Assembly: GCF_001276515.1 (NCBI RefSeq)
Contig: NZ_LDVZ01000023.1
Coordinates: 1-25,719, forward strand
Direction: 5' to 3'
Origin: Haemophilus sp. C1
GTDB lineage: Bacteria > Pseudomonadota > Gammaproteobacteria > Enterobacterales > Pasteurellaceae
Length of the DNA stretch: 25,719 nt
A program made the translations under genes and the position numbers. This document shows positions 1 to 10,310 of the stretch, in pieces. The notes below the pieces were generated by a model. It did no database searches and was not told the DNA's origin. It saw only the letters and a program-made list of their open reading frames with translations. How positions within the stretch are numbered: position 1 is the stretch's first letter; each line of letters begins with the position of its first letter.

Positions 1-90
1 ACCTGACACCATACCGAACTCAGAAGTGAAACGCTGTAATGCCGATGGTAGTGTGGGGCTTCCCCATGTGAGAGTAGGGCACCGCCAGGT
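1..90 (+). rRNA. rrf: 5S ribosomal RNA, 3' part
   Basis: The first ~90 bases match the conserved body and 3' end of bacterial 5S rRNA: the block CCATACCGAACTCAGAAGTG near positions 11-30, the GCCGATGGTAGTGTGGGG block near 41-58, and the closing ACCGCCAGGT at 81-90 that pairs with the missing 5' end. About 25-30 bases at the 5' side lie outside the window. It is the last gene of an rRNA operon transcribed into the window from the left. The exact 3' end is uncertain by a few bases. Confidence 0.95.
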
Positions 91-115
91 TACCAAATAT
101 AAATTGAAAGAGAAG

Positions 116-147
116 AACCTCAGTTGAAAAGCTGGGGTTTTGTTTTT
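116..147 (+). terminator. Rho-independent terminator of the rRNA operon
   Basis: An 8-bp stem AACCTCAG (116-123) / CTGGGGTT (132-139), with one G-U pair, closes an 8-base loop and is followed by a T-rich run to 147. It lies 25 bases after the 5S rRNA. Between it and yoaA (148-270) I see only AT-rich sequence with no clear promoter. Confidence 0.85.
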
Positions 148-270
148 TATAATCTATCCATAGCATTAAAGAAGTAAGAGTCTAATTTTAGTTTTAACAA
201 AACTACTAACTTCATATACGATTTTTTATAAGTTTGTTAAACTAATAAAAATTTATGTTTTCCTAATTTA

Positions 271-2193
271 ATGAATTATCAAGATCGCATTTCTAATATT
301 TTCTCTGTTAATGGCGAATTAAGCCAAAATATCAAAGGTTTTCGTCCTCGAACTGAACAACTTGAAATGGCATATGCTGTTGGTAAAGCAATTCAAAATA
401 AATCTTCTCTTGTTATTGAAGCTGGAACGGGTACAGGAAAGACCTTCGCATATTTGGCTCCTGCTTTAGTTTTTGGTAAAAAAACCATTATTTCTACAGG
501 ATCTAAAAATCTTCAAGATCAGCTTTTTAATCGAGATCTGCCTGCTATTAAAAAAGCCCTTAATTTCACGGGAAAAATTGCGTTGCTAAAAGGTCGAGCA
601 AACTATCTTTGTTTAGAGCGTTTAGATCAAGTTATTGCTCAAGGTGTGCTTGGCGATAAGTCTGTTTTAGCTGAACTAAGTAAAGTACGAAAATGGAACA
701 ATAGTACTAAAACAGGCGATTTCACAGAATGTATTGAGCTTGCAGAAGATAGTCCTATTATTCCACAACTGACGAGTACGGCGGAAAGCTGTTTAGGAAC
801 AGATTGTCCTAATTATTCAGAATGTTATGTAGCAAGTGCGCGTAAAAAAGCATTAAATGCTGATTTGGTTGTAGTTAATCATCACTTATTTTTTGCTGAT
901 ATGGCTGTGAAAGAAAGTGGTTTTGGCGAACTTATTCCAAATGCAGAAGTAATTATTTTTGACGAAGCTCACCAGTTACCCGATATTGCCAGTCAATATT
1001 TTGGTCAATCTTTAACATCACGCCAGCTTTTTGATTTATGCAAAGATATTAATATTGTCTATCGCACAGAACTCAAAGATATGCAACAGCTTGGCACAAC
1101 ATCGGACACTTTACTGAAAGTTGTACAAGATTTTCGTTTATTACTGGGTAATGGGAGCAATGTTCGTGGAAATTGGCGTGAACTTTACACGCAAAGTGCG
1201 GTGAAAAAAGCCTTTGAATTATTACAAGAGAAAATAGTTTTTTTATCTGAAGTGATTAAGTTAGCACTTGGTCGCTCCCAAACTTTAGATAGTATTTTTG
1301 AGCGTGTTGAATCCATTAAAATTCAGCTAAAGCGTTTATCTGAAACAAATATTGTGGGTTATTGTTATTGGTATGAAGGGAATGGTCGCCAGTTTGGTTT
1401 ACATATTACGCCATTGACAGTAGCCGATAAATTTGGTGATCAGCTCGAAGCGAAAGAAGCCGCTTGGATATTCACATCTGCGACATTAGAAGTGGGGGGA
1501 ACCTTTAATCATTTCTGCCAACGTTTAGGCATTGAAAATGCGACACAAAAAATTTTATATAGTCCCTTTAATTATTCTGAACAATCTTTGCTTTGTGTGC
1601 CTCGATATTTGCCGAATACTAATCAAGCGAATACATTAAGCTCACTAGGCGAAATGTTATTACCTGTGGTTGAAGCAAACAAAGGGCGTTGCTTTGTTCT
1701 TTGCACTTCTTATTCAATGATGCGTGGTTTAGCAGAGTATTTTCGTGAAAAAAGTCATCTTTCAATTTTATTACAAGGCGAAACCTCAAAAGGCAAATTA
1801 CTTGAGCAATTTATAAAAGAATCCCATAGCGTTTTGGTGGCAACCTCTAGCTTTTGGGAAGGTGTAGATGTGCGTGGCGATGCACTTTCTTTGGTTATTA
1901 TTGATAAACTTCCTTTTAATGCACCAGATGAACCTTTGTTGAAAGCCCGCATTGAGGATTGTCGTTTGCAAGGTGGCGATCCATTCAACGACATTCAAAT
2001 TCCTGAAGCAGTAATTACCTTGAAACAAGGCGTTGGACGTTTAATTCGTGATGTTACAGATCGTGGCGTTGTAATTATTTGTGATAATCGATTAGTAATG
2101 CGTAATTATGGCGAAACTTTTTTGAAAAGTTTACCTAACTCAAGTCGTACCCGTGATCTCAACAAAGTGATACAATTCTTACAAAATAAATAA
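271..2193 (+). CDS. yoaA: YoaA, DinG/XPD-family ATP-dependent DNA helicase
   Basis: A 640-residue superfamily 2 helicase of the iron-sulphur XPD/DinG type. Visible motifs are Walker A GTGTGKT (about 52-58), the DEAH box (231-234) and a motif VI-like GVGRLIRD near the C-terminus. Four cysteines (C114, C174, C179, C185) sit between Walker A and DEAH, as expected for the 4Fe-4S ligands of this family. Such enzymes unwind DNA 5' to 3'. E. coli YoaA is known to work with the polymerase III chi subunit in damage tolerance; that role is carried over here by homology. The gene opens a run yoaA-tsaB-slp-fadD-rnd in the order known in E. coli. The start ATG has only a weak ribosome-binding site. DinG itself is the main alternative, but the position next to tsaB favours YoaA. 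An uptake signal lies inside at 1194-1202. Confidence 0.93.
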   Translation: MNYQDRISNIFSVNGELSQNIKGFRPRTEQLEMAYAVGKAIQNKSSLVIEAGTGTGKTFAYLAPALVFGKKTIISTGSKNLQDQLFNRDLPAIKKALNFTGKIALLKGRANYLCLERLDQVIAQGVLGDKSVLAELSKVRKWNNSTKTGDFTECIELAEDSPIIPQLTSTAESCLGTDCPNYSECYVASARKKALNADLVVVNHHLFFADMAVKESGFGELIPNAEVIIFDEAHQLPDIASQYFGQSLTSRQLFDLCKDINIVYRTELKDMQQLGTTSDTLLKVVQDFRLLLGNGSNVRGNWRELYTQSAVKKAFELLQEKIVFLSEVIKLALGRSQTLDSIFERVESIKIQLKRLSETNIVGYCYWYEGNGRQFGLHITPLTVADKFGDQLEAKEAAWIFTSATLEVGGTFNHFCQRLGIENATQKILYSPFNYSEQSLLCVPRYLPNTNQANTLSSLGEMLLPVVEANKGRCFVLCTSYSMMRGLAEYFREKSHLSILLQGETSKGKLLEQFIKESHSVLVATSSFWEGVDVRGDALSLVIIDKLPFNAPDEPLLKARIEDCRLQGGDPFNDIQIPEAVITLKQGVGRLIRDVTDRGVVIICDNRLVMRNYGETFLKSLPNSSRTRDLNKVIQFLQNK

Positions 2194-2205
2194 ACGAGAA
2201 TAATA

Positions 2206-2916
2206 ATGCAAAATTTAACTTTATTAGCTTTGGATACTTCTACTGAAGCCTGTTCAGTCGCCTTATTTCATCGTGGCGAAAAAACACATATTAATGAACT
2301 TGCACAACGCACTCATACTAAACGAATTTTACCTATGATCGATGAAATTTTGGTAAATTCGGGGTTAGGTTTAAATCAAGTTGATGTGCTTGCCTTTGGG
2401 CGTGGGCCTGGTAGTTTTACTGGCGTTCGTGTTGGTGCAGGGATTGCACAAGGTTTAGCGTTTGGGGCGGATTTGCCTGTCATTCCTATTTCAAATTTAA
2501 CCGCAATGGCACAGGCGGCATTTGAATTACATCAAGCAGAAAATGTTGTTGCCGCGATTGATGCCAGAATGAATGAAGTCTATTTTTCTCAAGTAGTGAG
2601 AGAAAAAGTGCGGTCAGATTTCGGGGAAGTTTTTCAATGGCGAGAAGTCATTAGCGAACAAGTTTGTTCCCCAGAAAAAGCGATTAGTCAGCTTCAAAAT
2701 GATAACGCATTTAGAGTTGGGACAGGCTGGGCTGCTTATTCTCAATTTACTGAAAAAAATCTAACTGGCTCAAATATAGAATTACCTAATGCCTTATATA
2801 TGTTAGAACTTGCGCGAGTAGAATACTTGCAAAAACGCACAATTTCAGCTTTAGAAATAGAACCGATTTATTTGCGTAACGAAGTTACTTGGAAAAAATT
2901 ACCAGGACGTGAATAA
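2206..2916 (+). CDS. tsaB: TsaB, tRNA threonylcarbamoyladenosine (t6A) synthesis subunit
   Basis: A 236-residue protein of the TsaB/YeaZ family, close to the usual ~231 residues. The N-terminus LALDTSTEACSVAL and the GRGPGSFTGVRVG motif near residues 65-78 are diagnostic. TsaB is the inactive ASKHA-fold partner that dimerises with TsaD and, with TsaE, transfers the threonylcarbamoyl group made by TsaC to A37 of ANN-decoding tRNAs in the cytoplasm. The gene follows yoaA by 12 bases and precedes slp by 24 bases, so one transcript is likely. An uptake signal lies inside at 2606-2614. It is normally essential. Confidence 0.95.
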   Translation: MQNLTLLALDTSTEACSVALFHRGEKTHINELAQRTHTKRILPMIDEILVNSGLGLNQVDVLAFGRGPGSFTGVRVGAGIAQGLAFGADLPVIPISNLTAMAQAAFELHQAENVVAAIDARMNEVYFSQVVREKVRSDFGEVFQWREVISEQVCSPEKAISQLQNDNAFRVGTGWAAYSQFTEKNLTGSNIELPNALYMLELARVEYLQKRTISALEIEPIYLRNEVTWKKLPGRE

Positions 2917-2927
2917 GTTTAAATAAT

Positions 2928-2933
2928 AGGAGG
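2928..2933 (+). promoter_or_regulatory. Strong ribosome-binding site of slp
   Basis: A full AGGAGG sits seven bases before the ATG at 2941. It is the clearest Shine-Dalgarno in the left operon and fixes the slp start, leaving the lipobox cysteine at residue 19. An internal ATG four codons later would give a shorter signal peptide and has no comparable site. Confidence 0.75.
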
Positions 2934-2940
2934 ATAGAAA

Positions 2941-3492
2941 ATGAAAGGAAAAATGACCTTATTTTTTACCGCACTTTGTTTCGGATTAACGGGCTGTATT
3001 GCACCACCAAAAGGGTTAGAAAAAGAGCGATTCTCTATTAATTCCTACCCTGAAATTTCTCCGCAGGATTTAACCTGCCATTGTAAAACGGTTCGACTTG
3101 GAGGAAAAATTGTCAATACTACCGTTTTAGCAAATCAAACAAAAATTGAAGTGTTAAGTTTACCCGTATCATCAATTTCAGGTAAACCATTTGTTGAATT
3201 GCAATCAGATGGCCGCTTTATTGTCTATTTCAACGGATTTGTGGATCCTGAAAATTTAAAAGAACGTTATATTACGGTGGGTGGGCAATTAACAGGAACG
3301 GAGAAAGGTAAGATCGAACAAGCTGATTATACTTATCCTGTTATTCAACCTGATAAATACCGTATGTGGACACTTAGTACCACCTATGATTATCCAACAG
3401 ATGATTGGGATGAAGATGATGATTGGGGATTTTTTAGATGGAGACATCGCCCTTGGTATGTTCAGCCTGAAATTCGCTATTATTTGAATTAA
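2941..3492 (+). CDS. slp: Slp/YeaY-family outer membrane lipoprotein
   Basis: A 183-residue lipoprotein. A short signal peptide (hydrophobic about 6-18) ends in the lipobox LTGC, so C19 is the predicted lipidated residue. Position 2 of the mature protein is not Asp, which suggests Lol transport to the outer membrane. The body (PKGLEKERF..., GKIVNTTV, VYFNGFVDP) fits the Slp family, named for a carbon-starvation-induced lipoprotein; its molecular function is not established. The C-terminus is unusual in having an acidic run DDWDEDDDW followed by an aromatic/basic patch. In E. coli the paralogue yeaY occupies the same place between tsaB and fadD, so YeaY is the probable orthologue. An uptake signal (2968-2976) encodes part of the signal peptide. 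Confidence 0.88.
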   Translation: MKGKMTLFFTALCFGLTGCIAPPKGLEKERFSINSYPEISPQDLTCHCKTVRLGGKIVNTTVLANQTKIEVLSLPVSSISGKPFVELQSDGRFIVYFNGFVDPENLKERYITVGGQLTGTEKGKIEQADYTYPVIQPDKYRMWTLSTTYDYPTDDWDEDDDWGFFRWRHRPWYVQPEIRYYLN

Positions 3493-3534
3493 ATGATAAA
3501 ATCTTAAAAATTTTCCAACAAATTAGGATAAAAA

Positions 3535-5223
3535 ATGGAAAAAATTTGGTTTCAAAATTATCCAGAAGGCTCTGAAAAATTTCTGGATACCTCAAAATAT
3601 GAATCTATTTTGGATATGTTCGACAAAGCTGTGCGCGAACATCCAGATCGCCCCGCTTACATTAATATGGGGCAAGTACTTACCTTTCGTAAATTAGAAG
3701 AACGCAGTCGTGCATTTGCCGCATATTTGCAAAATGAATTTAAACTTCAACGTGGCGATCGCGTGGCATTGATGATGCCAAATTTATTGCAATATCCCAT
3801 CGCACTTTTTGGCATTTTGCGCGCTGGCTTAATTGCAGTAAATGTCAATCCACTTTATACACCGAGAGAATTAGAACATCAGTTGCAAGATAGTGGTGCG
3901 GTGGCGATTGTCGTGGTATCAAATTTTGCTTCTACCTTGGAAAAAGTCGTTTTCAATACCAATGTCAAACACGTTATTCTTACCCGAATGGGCGATCAAC
4001 TTTCATTTGGTAAACGTACTTTAGTCAATTTTGTTGTGAAATATGTGAAAAAACTCGTGCCAAAATATAAATTACCGCACGCAGTGACGTTCCGTGAAGT
4101 ATTGAGTATTGGTAAATATCGCCAATATGTTCGCCCTGAAATGAAACGCGAAGATTTAGCCTTTTTACAATATACTGGCGGCACAACAGGTGTAGCGAAA
4201 GGCGCGATGCTAACGCACGGAAATATTATAACCAATGTATTCCAAGCAAAATGGATTGCAGAGCCATTTATCGGCGATCATTCTCGCACTCGCTCAGCTA
4301 TTTTAGCCTTGCCTCTTTATCACGTATTTGCCTTAACGGTAAACTGCTTATTATTTTTAGAATTAGGTGTAACGGCGATCTTAATCACTAATCCGAGAGA
4401 TATTGAAGGATTTGTGAAAGAGTTAAAAAAATACCGTTTTGAAGCAATCACTGGTGTAAATACCTTATTTAATGCGTTGTTAAATAATGAAAATTTCAAA
4501 GAAGTTGATTTTTCTGCGTTGAAACTTTCTGTGGGTGGCGGTATGGCTATTCAACAGTCTGTAGCAACACGTTGGCACGAATTAACGGACTGTAACATCA
4601 TTGAGGGTTATGGAATGACGGAGTGTTCGCCATTAATCGCCGCTTGTCCGATTAATGTTGTGAAACATAATGGTACTATTGGTGTGCCAGTGCCAAATAC
4701 TGATATAAAAATCATTAAAGATGATGGTTCGGAAGCAAAAATTGGCGAAGCTGGCGAATTATGGGTAAAAGGCGAGCAAGTAATGCGAGGTTATTGGCAA
4801 CGACCAGAAGCAACTAGCGAAGTTTTAAAAGATGGTTGGATGGCAACTGGCGATATTGTCATTATGGATGAATCATATAGTTTACGCATTGTGGATCGTA
4901 AAAAAGATATGATTTTAGTTTCTGGCTTTAATGTCTATCCAAATGAAATTGAAGATGTCGTTATGCTGAACTACAAAGTAGCAGAGGCTGTAGCAATTGG
5001 TGTTCCTCACGCAGTTTCTGGCGAAACGATAAAAATCTTTGTCGTGAAAAAAGACGATAGTTTAACTCGTGATGAACTTCGCAACCATTGTCGCCAGTAT
5101 CTCACAGGCTATAAAGTGCCAAAAGAAATTGAGTTCCGAGACGAACTGCCAAAAACCAATGTAGGTAAGATTTTACGTCGGGTTTTACGCGATGAAGAAA
5201 TCTCAAAACGTGCAAAACATTAA
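3535..5223 (+). CDS. fadD: FadD, long-chain fatty acid-CoA ligase
   Basis: A 562-residue acyl-AMP-forming synthetase of the normal length for FadD. The P-loop-like motif [12 protein letters not shown] lies near residues 213-224, the second AMP-binding motif GYGMTE near 356-361, and the fatty-acyl-CoA synthetase signature with [16 protein letters not shown] near 452-467. It activates long-chain fatty acids to acyl-CoA with ATP at the inner membrane, trapping acids brought in by FadL (16579-17874 here). A ribosome-binding AGGA precedes the ATG. Only 42 bases separate it from slp, with no terminator visible, so it may share that transcript. I saw no FadR-like site directly upstream. No beta-oxidation genes are present in this window; whether the acyl-CoA is degraded or used otherwise cannot be judged here. 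Confidence 0.96.
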   Translation: MEKIWFQNYPEGSEKFLDTSKYESILDMFDKAVREHPDRPAYINMGQVLTFRKLEERSRAFAAYLQNEFKLQRGDRVALMMPNLLQYPIALFGILRAGLIAVNVNPLYTPRELEHQLQDSGAVAIVVVSNFASTLEKVVFNTNVKHVILTRMGDQLSFGKRTLVNFVVKYVKKLVPKYKLPHAVTFREVLSIGKYRQYVRPEMKREDLAFLQYTGGTTGVAKGAMLTHGNIITNVFQAKWIAEPFIGDHSRTRSAILALPLYHVFALTVNCLLFLELGVTAILITNPRDIEGFVKELKKYRFEAITGVNTLFNALLNNENFKEVDFSALKLSVGGGMAIQQSVATRWHELTDCNIIEGYGMTECSPLIAACPINVVKHNGTIGVPVPNTDIKIIKDDGSEAKIGEAGELWVKGEQVMRGYWQRPEATSEVLKDGWMATGDIVIMDESYSLRIVDRKKDMILVSGFNVYPNEIEDVVMLNYKVAEAVAIGVPHAVSGETIKIFVVKKDDSLTRDELRNHCRQYLTGYKVPKEIEFRDELPKTNVGKILRRVLRDEEISKRAKH

Positions 5224-5227
5224 TATC

Positions 5228-5258
5228 AAAATGGGATAGCAATATCCCATTTTTGTTC
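5228..5258 (+). terminator. Rho-independent terminator after fadD
   Basis: A perfect 11-bp stem AAAATGGGATA (5228-5238) / TATCCCATTTT (5243-5253) with a GCAA loop begins five bases after the fadD stop and is followed by a T-rich tail. It separates fadD from rnd, which begins at 5279. Confidence 0.88.
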
Positions 5259-5278
5259 TTTTCAAATAAAAAATCACT

Positions 5279-6427
5279 ATGATAAAAGAATGTCAAAATC
5301 CACCGCACTTTAGGGTCATTGCGGATAATGCTGCGCTATTAGAAGTTTGTAATTTAGCCCAACAGAAAAGTGCGGTCGCCTTAGATACAGAATTTATGCG
5401 TGTTTCCACTTATTTTCCTAAGTTGGGATTAATCCAACTTTATGATGGCGAGCACGTCTCTTTAATTGATCCTTTAGCGATTACGGATTTTTCGCCTTTT
5501 GTCGCATTGTTAGCCAATCCTAAGGTATTAAAAATCTTACATTCTTGTAGTGAAGATTTATTGGTTTTCTTACAAGAATTTGATCAGCTTCCACGCCCAA
5601 TGATTGATACGCAAATTATGGCGCGCTTTCTTGGGCTTGGCACATCAGCAGGATTGGCAAAATTAGCACAACAATACTTAAATGTAGAAATCGATAAAGG
5701 TGCAACTCGCACCAATTGGATCAAACGCCCCCTTTCTGATATTCAACTTCAATATGCCGCAGGCGATGTTTGGTATTTGTTGCCACTTTATCATATTCTT
5801 GAAAAAGAGTTAGCGAAAACACCTTGGGAACAAGCAGTAAGAGATGATTGCGAACTTGTTCTTGCTAAAACGCATAAATTACAAGAGCGAGATTCAGAAA
5901 AAGCGTATTTAGATATTCCAAATGCTTGGAAATTAAATCCATTAGAATTGTCTCGTTTAAAAATTTTGGCACAGTGGCGACAAAACGTGGCAATAGAACG
6001 TGATTTAGCACTTTCTTATATTGTGAAATCAGAACATCTTTGGAAAGTGGCAAAGAATAATCCACGTAATACATCTGAAATGTTAGAAATGGGATTAACT
6101 GAAAATGAAGTGCGTGTGCGTGGTAACAAGATTTTACAATTACTTGCTCAAGCAAGACGTGTTTCTTCTGACGACTATCCAAAACCTATTGAACGTATTT
6201 CTGAAGATCCTCGTTACAAAAAAACAATTCGATTATTACAAGAAAAAGTGAATAGCTTAACACCAAAAGGTTTAACCCCTGAAATCGTTGCAAGTAAACG
6301 CACTTTGGATGAATTAATTAAATGGGTTTGGAAATATGATTGTTCTCAAGATAAACTACCAGAGTTGCTGATTGGCTGGCGTAAACCTATTGGTGAAAAG
6401 TTAGTTGATACACTTAAGCAGATATAA
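5279..6427 (+). CDS. rnd: Ribonuclease D
   Basis: A 382-residue DEDDy 3'-5' exoribonuclease. ExoI is LDTEF (D36, E38), ExoII is the SEDLLVF block (D93) and ExoIII is Y159-AAG-D163. The C-terminal half should hold the two HRDC domains of RNase D (around 215-290 and beyond), here in LSRLKILAQWR... and similar helices. RNase D trims the 3' ends of tRNA precursors and other small RNAs. The ATG at 5279 gives a normal N-terminus before the ExoI strand, but the ribosome-binding site is weak. The position after fadD is as in E. coli. Two uptake signals in opposite orientation (5302-5310 and 5368-5376) fall in the first 35 codons. Confidence 0.94.
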   Translation: MIKECQNPPHFRVIADNAALLEVCNLAQQKSAVALDTEFMRVSTYFPKLGLIQLYDGEHVSLIDPLAITDFSPFVALLANPKVLKILHSCSEDLLVFLQEFDQLPRPMIDTQIMARFLGLGTSAGLAKLAQQYLNVEIDKGATRTNWIKRPLSDIQLQYAAGDVWYLLPLYHILEKELAKTPWEQAVRDDCELVLAKTHKLQERDSEKAYLDIPNAWKLNPLELSRLKILAQWRQNVAIERDLALSYIVKSEHLWKVAKNNPRNTSEMLEMGLTENEVRVRGNKILQLLAQARRVSSDDYPKPIERISEDPRYKKTIRLLQEKVNSLTPKGLTPEIVASKRTLDELIKWVWKYDCSQDKLPELLIGWRKPIGEKLVDTLKQI

Positions 6428-6465
6428 AAAAGCGTTGGGCAAATAGCTCAACGCTTTTCGTTTTT
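6428..6465. terminator. Bidirectional terminator between rnd and oafA
   Basis: A 13-bp stem with one G-U pair, 6428-6440 / 6446-6458, loop AAATA. It has A-rich sequence on the left and T-rich sequence on the right, so it can act for both convergent genes. It begins directly after the rnd stop and ends six bases before the oafA stop. Confidence 0.85.
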
Positions 6466-7577
6466 ACTCGTAGAGTTTTTTCACTTGTTCAGGTGTCATC
6501 ACTCGTTGGTATTTACTAAATTCTTTTGCCATATAGTAAGCACCAAAATTTGTTAAGTGATCTTGATCTCCATACAAGTATTTTCCTTCTGCCATAACGC
6601 TATCTTTTGGTAAATACTGTTGAGCATCTACCCAATAAACATTAGGAATATCTTTGACTAAATCGTGAATGATTTTGTTACTCGCATCAATATCGCCCAT
6701 TCTACGAATTGGTTCCAAATACTTTTCAAGTCCATAATTTTCTAATAAATAACCACGCAGCGGAGAACGACTTACTGAGCTATTATTAGCAAAAACATAT
6801 ACGGGCTTTTGCATCGCTAGTTGTTTCACTGTTTCTTTAAAACGCGCTTTAAAATCTGGTTCAATGAAAGTTTCGGGTCTAAAGCGAGGTACTGGTTGTC
6901 CGCCCATTTTCAAGTCATAAAATGCTGAAATAAATATCGCTTTATATTGAGAGTCTTTCTGCCATACAGATTGACAATTAGGATCTAATTGATATTTATT
7001 ATTCACAATAAAGCTACATTCAAATTTATCTTTGAAAATATCTGCTTTCCAGCCTTCTTTATTCCCCACATAATTTAAAAAAGCTTCTAAATGTGAAGAA
7101 TGAGAATCGCCTAAAATAATGACCTTAGCAGGATAATGATTTTCATTAGAAATAGGAGATTCTTGTTCAATATGTTCTTGTTCAACTCGCATTATTTGTC
7201 TTTTATAAAGATTAAATCCTAAGAGTAAAAGAGAAGGAATAAAATAAATATAAAGAAAACTTTGTTTAAAGTTTAGTTTTGATTTTCTAATTGGCTGTTC
7301 GATTAAATAATAGCTTAGAACTGAAAAAATTATTGTTAATACTGTTACTATAGCAATCGATTGATTATTAATTTGTTTTTCTCCCGTTATATAATAAGCC
7401 AGTGCAATAAAAATCCAATGATATAAATAAAGAGAATAAGAAATTTTCCCAATAAACACTATCGCTTTATTAGATAAACATAATTTAATGATATTATTTT
7501 GAGATGTAGTATGAATAATCAATGCTGTAAAAATACAAGGGAGAATTAAAGTCACCCCCGGAATATATGCAATATCA

Positions 7578-7585
<8 letters not shown>
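6464..7585 (-). CDS. oafA: OafA-like O-acetyltransferase, C-terminal part (out of frame with its N-terminus)
   Basis: This reading frame holds the last membrane helices and the periplasmic SGNH domain of an acyltransferase-3/SGNH protein. Numbered from the ATG at 7585, hydrophobic helices cover about 10-27, 42-66, 74-94 and 108-123. SGNH block I is ILGDSHSSH (G159-D160-S161, nucleophile Ser) and block V is D340-Q-D-H343. The frame is open upstream of that ATG through 17 more codons to the repeat edge at 7636 ([10 protein letters not shown]...), so it is really the continuation of the 7578-8348 fragment. Joined in frame, the protein would be 626 residues with 10 repeats or 630 with 13. The known H. 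influenzae family member O-acetylates lipopolysaccharide. In the OFF state this part could be made only by reinitiation at 7585. Confidence 0.85.
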
Positions 7586-8348
<763 letters not shown>

Positions 8349-8370
8349 AATATTCCTTTTGTAAAATATA

Positions 8371-8404
8371 AACCGCACCTTTATTTCTGCGTCAAAAGTG
8401 CGGT
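8371..8404. terminator. Uptake-signal inverted pair between ychF and oafA
   Basis: A degenerate uptake signal ACCGCACCT (8372-8380) and an exact AAGTGCGGT (8396-8404) form a stem with one mismatch over 11 positions. It lies 16 bases after the ychF stop in the transcribed direction. The downstream T-rich tract on the minus strand is weak, so termination may be partial and oafA, 23 bases on, may receive read-through. It also overlaps where an oafA promoter would be expected. Confidence 0.6.
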
Positions 8405-8420
8405 GATTTTTTATGTGTTT

Positions 8421-9512
8421 TTACACGTTGAATCGGAAGTGCATTACATCGCCATCTTGTACGATGTAATCTTTACCTTCTAAACGCCATTTACCTGCTT
8501 CTTTTGCACCGTTTTCACCGTTGAATTGGATAAAGTCTTCATAAGCGATAACTTCTGCTCGGATAAAGCCTTTTTCAAAGTCGGTGTGGATTACAGCAGC
8601 TGCTTTTGGTGCGGTTGCGCCAACTGAAACTGTCCAAGCTCGCACTTCTTTTACGCCAGCAGTGAAATAAGTTTGAAGATTTAAAAGCGCATATCCTGCA
8701 CGAATTACACGGTTCAATCCCGATTCTTCAATGCCTAAATCTTGTAAAAACTCGACTTTTTCTTCATCATCAAGTTCTGCAATTTCAGATTCAATCGCCG
8801 CACATACTGGAACAACAACCGCCCCTTCTTTTGCAGCAATTTCACGAACGCGATCTAAATATGGATTATTTTCAAAACCATCTTCATTTACGTTTGCGAT
8901 ATACATTGTTGGTTTTAACGTTAAGAAGTTGTAACTCTTGATTGCTTGCAATTCTTCTTTATCTAATCCAACTGAGCGAATCATTCCTGCATTTTCAAGC
9001 ACTGGGAGGATTTTTTCCATAACGGAAAGTTCAAATTTAGCCTCTTTGTCGCCACCTTTAGCACGTTTTTGTAAACGTTGGATTGCTCGTTCACAGCTGT
9101 CTAAGTCTGCTAAGGCTAATTCGGTATTGATGGTATCAATATCATCAAGTGGGTCAATTTTCCCTGCAACGTGTACAATATCGTCATTTTCAAAGCAACG
9201 TACGACGTGACCGATCGCATCAGTTTCACGAATATTCGCGAGGAATTTGTTACCCAAGCCCTCGCCTTTGCTAGCACCTGCAACTAAGCCTGCGATGTCC
9301 ACAAATTCCATCGTGGTTGGTAATACGCGTTCAGGTTTAACGATTTCTGCCAATGCATCTAAACGCGGATCTGGCATTGGCACGACACCCGTATTTGGTT
9401 CGATAGTACAGAATGGATAGTTTGCAGCTTCAATACCAGCTTTAGTGAGTGCGTTAAAAAGAGTAGATTTGCCCACATTTGGCAATCCCACAATACCACA
9501 TTTGAATCCCAT
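8421..9512 (-). CDS. ychF: YchF/OLA1-family redox- and ribosome-associated ATPase
   Basis: A 363-residue P-loop protein of the Obg-like OLA1/YchF group, of the usual length. G1 is GLPNVGKS (9-16), and G3 is in [17 protein letters not shown]. The C-terminal TGS-like domain ends in [17 protein letters not shown]. The G4 position reads NVNE rather than NKxD, which is the known basis for this subfamily preferring ATP to GTP. It binds ribosomes and has been linked to translation quality and stress responses; its precise role is unsettled. It follows pth by 47 bases, the conserved pth-ychF order, with an uptake signal (9551-9559) in the gap. Confidence 0.96.
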   Translation of the reverse strand: MGFKCGIVGLPNVGKSTLFNALTKAGIEAANYPFCTIEPNTGVVPMPDPRLDALAEIVKPERVLPTTMEFVDIAGLVAGASKGEGLGNKFLANIRETDAIGHVVRCFENDDIVHVAGKIDPLDDIDTINTELALADLDSCERAIQRLQKRAKGGDKEAKFELSVMEKILPVLENAGMIRSVGLDKEELQAIKSYNFLTLKPTMYIANVNEDGFENNPYLDRVREIAAKEGAVVVPVCAAIESEIAELDDEEKVEFLQDLGIEESGLNRVIRAGYALLNLQTYFTAGVKEVRAWTVSVGATAPKAAAVIHTDFEKGFIRAEVIAYEDFIQFNGENGAKEAGKWRLEGKDYIVQDGDVMHFRFNV

Positions 9513-9559
9513 AATTTTTCCTTATTTTGAGTAAAACGGTTATAAAACTAACCGCACTT

Positions 9560-10144
9560 TTAAATTTTGAAACTGTTTAAACGGTTGGTCGCTTTGACCA
9601 TTCCATCTTTGAAAATCATTTCTACACAATCAGTTGCTTCATCTAGCACTTTTTCAAGTGCATCACGATCTGCTGGCGATGGTTTATTTAAGACGTAACC
9701 CGCCACTAAATCACGATGGCCAGGATGCCCAATGCCAATGCGTAAACGGTAGAAATTATTGTTATTGCCTAGTTGAGCCACAATATCTTTTAAGCCGTTA
9801 TGTCCACCGTGTCCGCCACCTTGTTTGAGTTTTGCGACGCCAGCAGGCAAATCTAGTTCATCGTGAATAACCAAAATTTCTTCAGGTTTAATACGGTAAA
9901 AACTTGACAACGCACCAACTGCTTTACCGCTTAAATTCATAAAAGTTGTTGGCACTAAAAGTCGCACTTCTTTTCCATTCACTAAAGTGCGGGCAGTTTT
10001 TCCGAAGAATTTATTTTCAGGATTTAACGAAACGTTAAAACGGCGCGCCAAGCGTTCAACAAGCCATTCGCCCGCATTGTGGCGTGTATCGGTATATTTA
10101 TCGCCAGGATTGCCTAAACCAACAATGAGTTTTATTTCTGACAT
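9560..10144 (-). CDS. pth: Peptidyl-tRNA hydrolase
   Basis: A 194-residue bacterial Pth of normal length. [20 protein letters not shown] carries the catalytic H22 and N23. [15 protein letters not shown] and [15 protein letters not shown] complete the family motifs. It releases peptides from peptidyl-tRNAs dropped by stalled or aborted ribosomes, recycling tRNA in the cytoplasm, and is normally essential. Its own promoter is visible upstream on the minus strand. ychF follows in the same transcript. A near-miss uptake signal (AAGTGCGGG) lies inside near 9983. Confidence 0.97.
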   Translation of the reverse strand: MSEIKLIVGLGNPGDKYTDTRHNAGEWLVERLARRFNVSLNPENKFFGKTARTLVNGKEVRLLVPTTFMNLSGKAVGALSSFYRIKPEEILVIHDELDLPAGVAKLKQGGGHGGHNGLKDIVAQLGNNNNFYRLRIGIGHPGHRDLVAGYVLNKPSPADRDALEKVLDEATDCVEMIFKDGMVKATNRLNSFKI

Positions 10145-10175
10145 TTTTATTTGATGATGTAAAAAATGGTGGCGT

Positions 10176-10204
10176 ATTGTAGCGAAAAAGCCTTAAATTC
10201 TCAA
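10176..10204 (-). promoter_or_regulatory. Probable promoter of pth-ychF
   Basis: Read on the minus strand, TTGAGA (10204-10199) and TACAAT (10181-10176) are separated by exactly 17 bases, 31 bases before the pth ATG. The match to the sigma-70 consensus is good at both boxes. Confidence 0.65.
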
Positions 10205-10251
10205 TCTATAAGGCGGAAACAAAGGGGTAATTTATTGCTCGTGATTTATCA

Positions 10252-10281
10252 TTAAAAGTCACCGCACTTTTCCGTTATAAT
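10252..10281 (+). promoter_or_regulatory. Probable promoter of rnfH-roxA-xseA with an uptake signal in its spacer
   Basis: A consensus -10 TATAAT (10276-10281) is preceded by a weak -35 TTAAAA (10252-10257) at 18 bases. The uptake signal ACCGCACTT (10261-10269) occupies the spacer. The start codon of rnfH follows 29 bases downstream, with AAGAAG as a modest ribosome-binding site. Confidence 0.55.
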
Positions 10282-10310
10282 GGTTAAAATTTTTTAACAA
10301 AGAAGTAAAA

